Made by a program: the position numbers and the translations under genes. This document shows, in pieces, positions 21,205 to 23,380 of a stretch of DNA of 23,380 nucleotides. The first letter of the stretch is position 1. Every line of letters begins with the position of its first letter. The notes under the pieces were generated by a model. That model worked only from the letters and a program-made list of their open reading frames with translations, searched no databases and was not told the origin of the DNA. Origin of the DNA: CAZDFU01 sp964504985 (GTDB lineage Bacteria > Patescibacteriota > Microgenomatia > Daviesbacterales > UBA10151); NCBI GenBank assembly GCA_964504985.1, contig CAZDFU010000019.1:1-23380 (forward strand). Reading direction: 5' to 3'.

Positions 21205-23307
21205 ATGGAGTTTATTATGCAACCTTGGTTAAATTATACAGGAGAAGCAAAATCCCAAATTTTTTCCACCATCCTCCTTGAGATCTTTTTATTAGGTTTA
21301 ATTGTTGCTGTATTTACAAAAAACAAGATCTTACTTCCATTTATTATAGTTTTTTTGATGTGTTTTGTTTTTTTGGCAAATAATACACCTATAATTGGTA
21401 ATATAACAGACTTCCTAAGAGAAAAAGTGCCATTATTTAGAGAAATATTTAGATTTACTTTCACTAAATTTTCTATCATGCTTGTCTTTTGTATGTCAAT
21501 AATTTTTGCTTTTGGGTTAAAGAACTTACTAGAGTTGATTAATAAAATTTCAGTTAGTAAGAAAATTGTGTATTTTCTCCCTTTCTTTTTAATATTTTTG
21601 ATTCTTTATAATTCTTGGCCGTCATTTCAAGGAAATTTTTTATATGATGCTTTAAGAGTGAAAATACCAGATGAATATTTTCAGACAATAAACTTTTTTA
21701 AATCCCAAGATAAAAATTCCAGAATTGCTGCTCTTCCTATGCCAACATTTTGGAACTGGAAATTTTATAATTTCGGAATAAGAGGATCTGGATTTATTTG
21801 GTATGGTATACCTCAGGCAATAACAGATAGAGCTTTTGACCCTTGGAGCAGTGAAAATGAAATATTTTATTGGGAAATATCATATGCTATATATTCAAAA
21901 AATGTATCACTAATTGAGGATCTGGTAGAAAAGTATCAGATATCATATTTATTATTTGATAAGAATATAATTAATCCATTATCACCAAAGTCATTATACC
22001 TTGATGAATTAGAAAAAATCTTAGGAGAATCCAAAAAATTTAAATTGGACCAACAATTCAATAATATAAAAATATATAGAGTTAATTTAGATACTCCTGT
22101 TAAAGATTTTACTTTTATATCTTCAGATTTACCTAATATTGGGCCCAAATATATGTGGAATAATTTAGATAGTGCATATCAAATGTTTGGACATTATAAA
22201 ACAGAAGGCAATAAATTTGATTACTACCTTCCTTATAGATCTTTATTTACAGGGAAAAATGTTGATCAACGCGAGTTTCAGGTATTAGAAGATAATAATA
22301 GTTTCAAAATTTTGAATAATTTACCCAACCAGCTTCCCAAAAATTTAAAACTACCAGATCCTGCTATTGCTAATTTAACTTTTATTGAGCCAGATAAGAT
22401 GGATGAGTTAGCTTATCTTTTACCAGAAGTTAAATCAGATGGTAAAAAAATTGAAACATTACTTCCCAAAGTAAATGGTCAATATATAACTTCTCTTAAT
22501 CCAGCCAATCATCCAGATACAAAACAACCAATGAAATGTGCAGACCTTGATACTAAAGAAGGTGTCTTTATCCAATACGCACAACCTTTGGAAAACCAAA
22601 AGGGACTAAGGTTAACTTCAAATCAAAATGGCAGATGCAGAATATCTTTTTGGGTACAACATGCGAGCCATCAAAATGGATATTTAGTATCTGTCACCTC
22701 ACGACATATAAAAGGAAGAAGTATTTATATGTGGATTGAAAATGTCAATATCAGTAAGCCAGAGATAGAGGCTTATTTGCCAAAGGATAAAGAATTCAAA
22801 AAAACATATTTTATACTTCCACCCCTTGAAAAAAGTGGTCTTTCGTATACTCTTCATTTTGATAATATTGCTGCAGGAAATAAAGAAACAATTAATGATC
22901 TTTCAGATATTACAATTTCACCAATACCCTTTAATTATCTTACAAGTGCCTATTTTGATGATGGTAAGACAATCAATAAAACTTATATCACTACTTATAA
23001 TGTTCTACACCCCAACATAGCTACTTATATAGTAGCTATTAATGAGAATATAAAAAATAGTACTATAGTTCTTTCTCAGGCTTTTGATAATGGCTGGGCT
23101 GCTTATTCTTTTAAGGGGTTTAAGGTCAAAAAATTAAATAATCATGTTTTAGTAAATAATTGGGCAAATGGGTGGGATTTATCCCAAGATGAGTCTTCAG
23201 ATAAAGTTATCATTATCTTTTTACCCCAACTTTTACAATTTTTTGGGTACCTTATTCTGCTTATAACTATAACTGTTGTTTTAAGGCATAAAACTTGGAT
23301 TTATTAA
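21205..23307 (+). CDS. Large YfhO-like polytopic membrane protein, C-terminal part
   Basis: Same frame as the preceding ORF: 700 residues from the ATG at 21205, about 1,002 codons for the whole gene. Seen: hydrophobic segments at about 21-39, 43-60, 90-108 and 122-138. Then comes a long soluble, presumably extracytoplasmic domain with the family-like stretches WNWKFYNFGIRGSGFIWYG and DRAFDPWSSENEIFYWEISYAIY, and beta-rich modules further on (about 400-640). Near the end a QAFDNGWAAY motif precedes a single C-terminal membrane helix (about 672-695). The ATG at 21205 has no Shine-Dalgarno, arguing against independent initiation. Either the gene is a recent pseudogene or the TAG is a base error. 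It ends 26 nt before a tRNA gene. Confidence 0.85.
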   Translation: MEFIMQPWLNYTGEAKSQIFSTILLEIFLLGLIVAVFTKNKILLPFIIVFLMCFVFLANNTPIIGNITDFLREKVPLFREIFRFTFTKFSIMLVFCMSIIFAFGLKNLLELINKISVSKKIVYFLPFFLIFLILYNSWPSFQGNFLYDALRVKIPDEYFQTINFFKSQDKNSRIAALPMPTFWNWKFYNFGIRGSGFIWYGIPQAITDRAFDPWSSENEIFYWEISYAIYSKNVSLIEDLVEKYQISYLLFDKNIINPLSPKSLYLDELEKILGESKKFKLDQQFNNIKIYRVNLDTPVKDFTFISSDLPNIGPKYMWNNLDSAYQMFGHYKTEGNKFDYYLPYRSLFTGKNVDQREFQVLEDNNSFKILNNLPNQLPKNLKLPDPAIANLTFIEPDKMDELAYLLPEVKSDGKKIETLLPKVNGQYITSLNPANHPDTKQPMKCADLDTKEGVFIQYAQPLENQKGLRLTSNQNGRCRISFWVQHASHQNGYLVSVTSRHIKGRSIYMWIENVNISKPEIEAYLPKDKEFKKTYFILPPLEKSGLSYTLHFDNIAAGNKETINDLSDITISPIPFNYLTSAYFDDGKTINKTYITTYNVLHPNIATYIVAINENIKNSTIVLSQAFDNGWAAYSFKGFKVKKLNNHVLVNNWANGWDLSQDESSDKVIIIFLPQLLQFFGYLILLITITVVLRHKTWIY

Positions 23308-23324
23308 CCTATTTCTGTTAAAAT
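23295..23324 (+). promoter_or_regulatory. Putative tRNA-Glu promoter
   Basis: TTGGAT (23295-23300), 18-nt spacer, TAAAAT (23319-23324) preceded by TGT, making an extended -10. The predicted start is about 3 nt upstream of the mature tRNA 5' end at 23334. Confidence 0.5.
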
Positions 23325-23333
23325 TTACCTTAC

Positions 23334-23380
23334 GCCGCGTTCGTCTAGTGGCCTAGGACGTTGGGTTTTCATCCCAGAAA
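23334..23380 (+). tRNA. tRNA-Glu (anticodon UUC), 3'-truncated by the window end
   Basis: Acceptor 5' strand GCCGCGT (23334-23340), T8-C9, then the D-arm beginning GTCTAG. The anticodon stem TTGGG/CCCAG follows with the 7-nt loop TTTTCAT, placing TTC at positions 34-36. The D-arm with TCGTCTAGTGG is characteristic of bacterial tRNA-Glu. The variable loop is cut at 23380, so the T-arm and acceptor 3' strand lie outside. In an organism with GatCAB, glutamyl-tRNA synthetase may charge both this tRNA and tRNA-Gln. Confidence 0.9.

Noticed and set aside
20299..23307. Genome-wide TAG recoding
   Set aside because: TAG terminates polX, lemA, gatB, dnaE and yraN at family-typical lengths; TGA ends gatC and gatA, so the UGA-Gly code of Gracilibacteria/SR1 is excluded too.
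1..23380. CRISPR array, insertion sequence or phage genes
   Set aside because: No regularly spaced repeats, transposase, integrase or phage structural motifs were found on either strand.

Overview
The window reads as a metagenome-assembled scaffold from a Candidate Phyla Radiation (Patescibacteria) bacterium, most likely Microgenomates. The reasons are an AT-rich compact genome, a run of 10 Ns, GatCAB amidotransferase, PolX, a single DnaE, a LemA/HtpX pair, a sortase with an LPXTG-type substrate (a Gram-positive-like surface), and a very large YfhO-like membrane protein. TAG, TAA and TGA all end genes here, so the standard bacterial code applies. This placement comes from gene content and style, not from a phylogeny.

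Layout. 1-6781 (+): DNA polymerase X (5' end outside the window), lemA, htpX, then gatC-gatA-(unknown 150-aa gene)-gatB packed with 4-nt overlaps or no spacing. Two perfect tandem hairpins (6792-6839) separate gatB from a convergent unknown gene (6837-7190, -), which has a near-consensus promoter. 7392-11161 (+): dnaE, broken at an assembly gap (Ns 9054-9063). A 12-bp direct repeat flanks the gap, and about 178 bases left of the Ns are foreign to dnaE. Removing 200 bp restores one frame of about 1,189 residues. 11181-12501 (+): rplS-rnhB-yraN, a common bacterial cluster. A short nucleotide-sugar dehydrogenase (-) overlaps yraN tail to tail. It faces away from an Ala/Gly/Val-repeat protein across a compact divergent promoter from which both genes look leaderless.

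14080-19307 (+) is the most unusual region: a cell-surface locus. It holds a membrane sortase with a His/Cys/Arg triad; a 673-aa secreted protein made of three homologous modules, each bracketed by two cysteines about 163 residues apart and joined by Thr/Pro-rich linkers; a small DUF11-like protein ending in an IPKTG sorting signal; a second secreted protein with two tandem Cys-bracketed modules; and a cysteine-free protein with a possible Tat-like N-terminus. I infer that the sortase attaches the IPKTG protein to the envelope, and that the others may assemble on it.

19336-23307 (+) is visibly more AT-rich. It holds a family 2 glycosyltransferase and a roughly 1,000-residue polytopic membrane protein interrupted by one in-frame TAG with no frame change. 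The window ends inside a tRNA-Glu(UUC) gene. Several genes show extended -10 or consensus promoters 6-9 nt from the coding or RNA start and no Shine-Dalgarno, while others have strong ones, so leaderless and SD-led initiation appear to be mixed.
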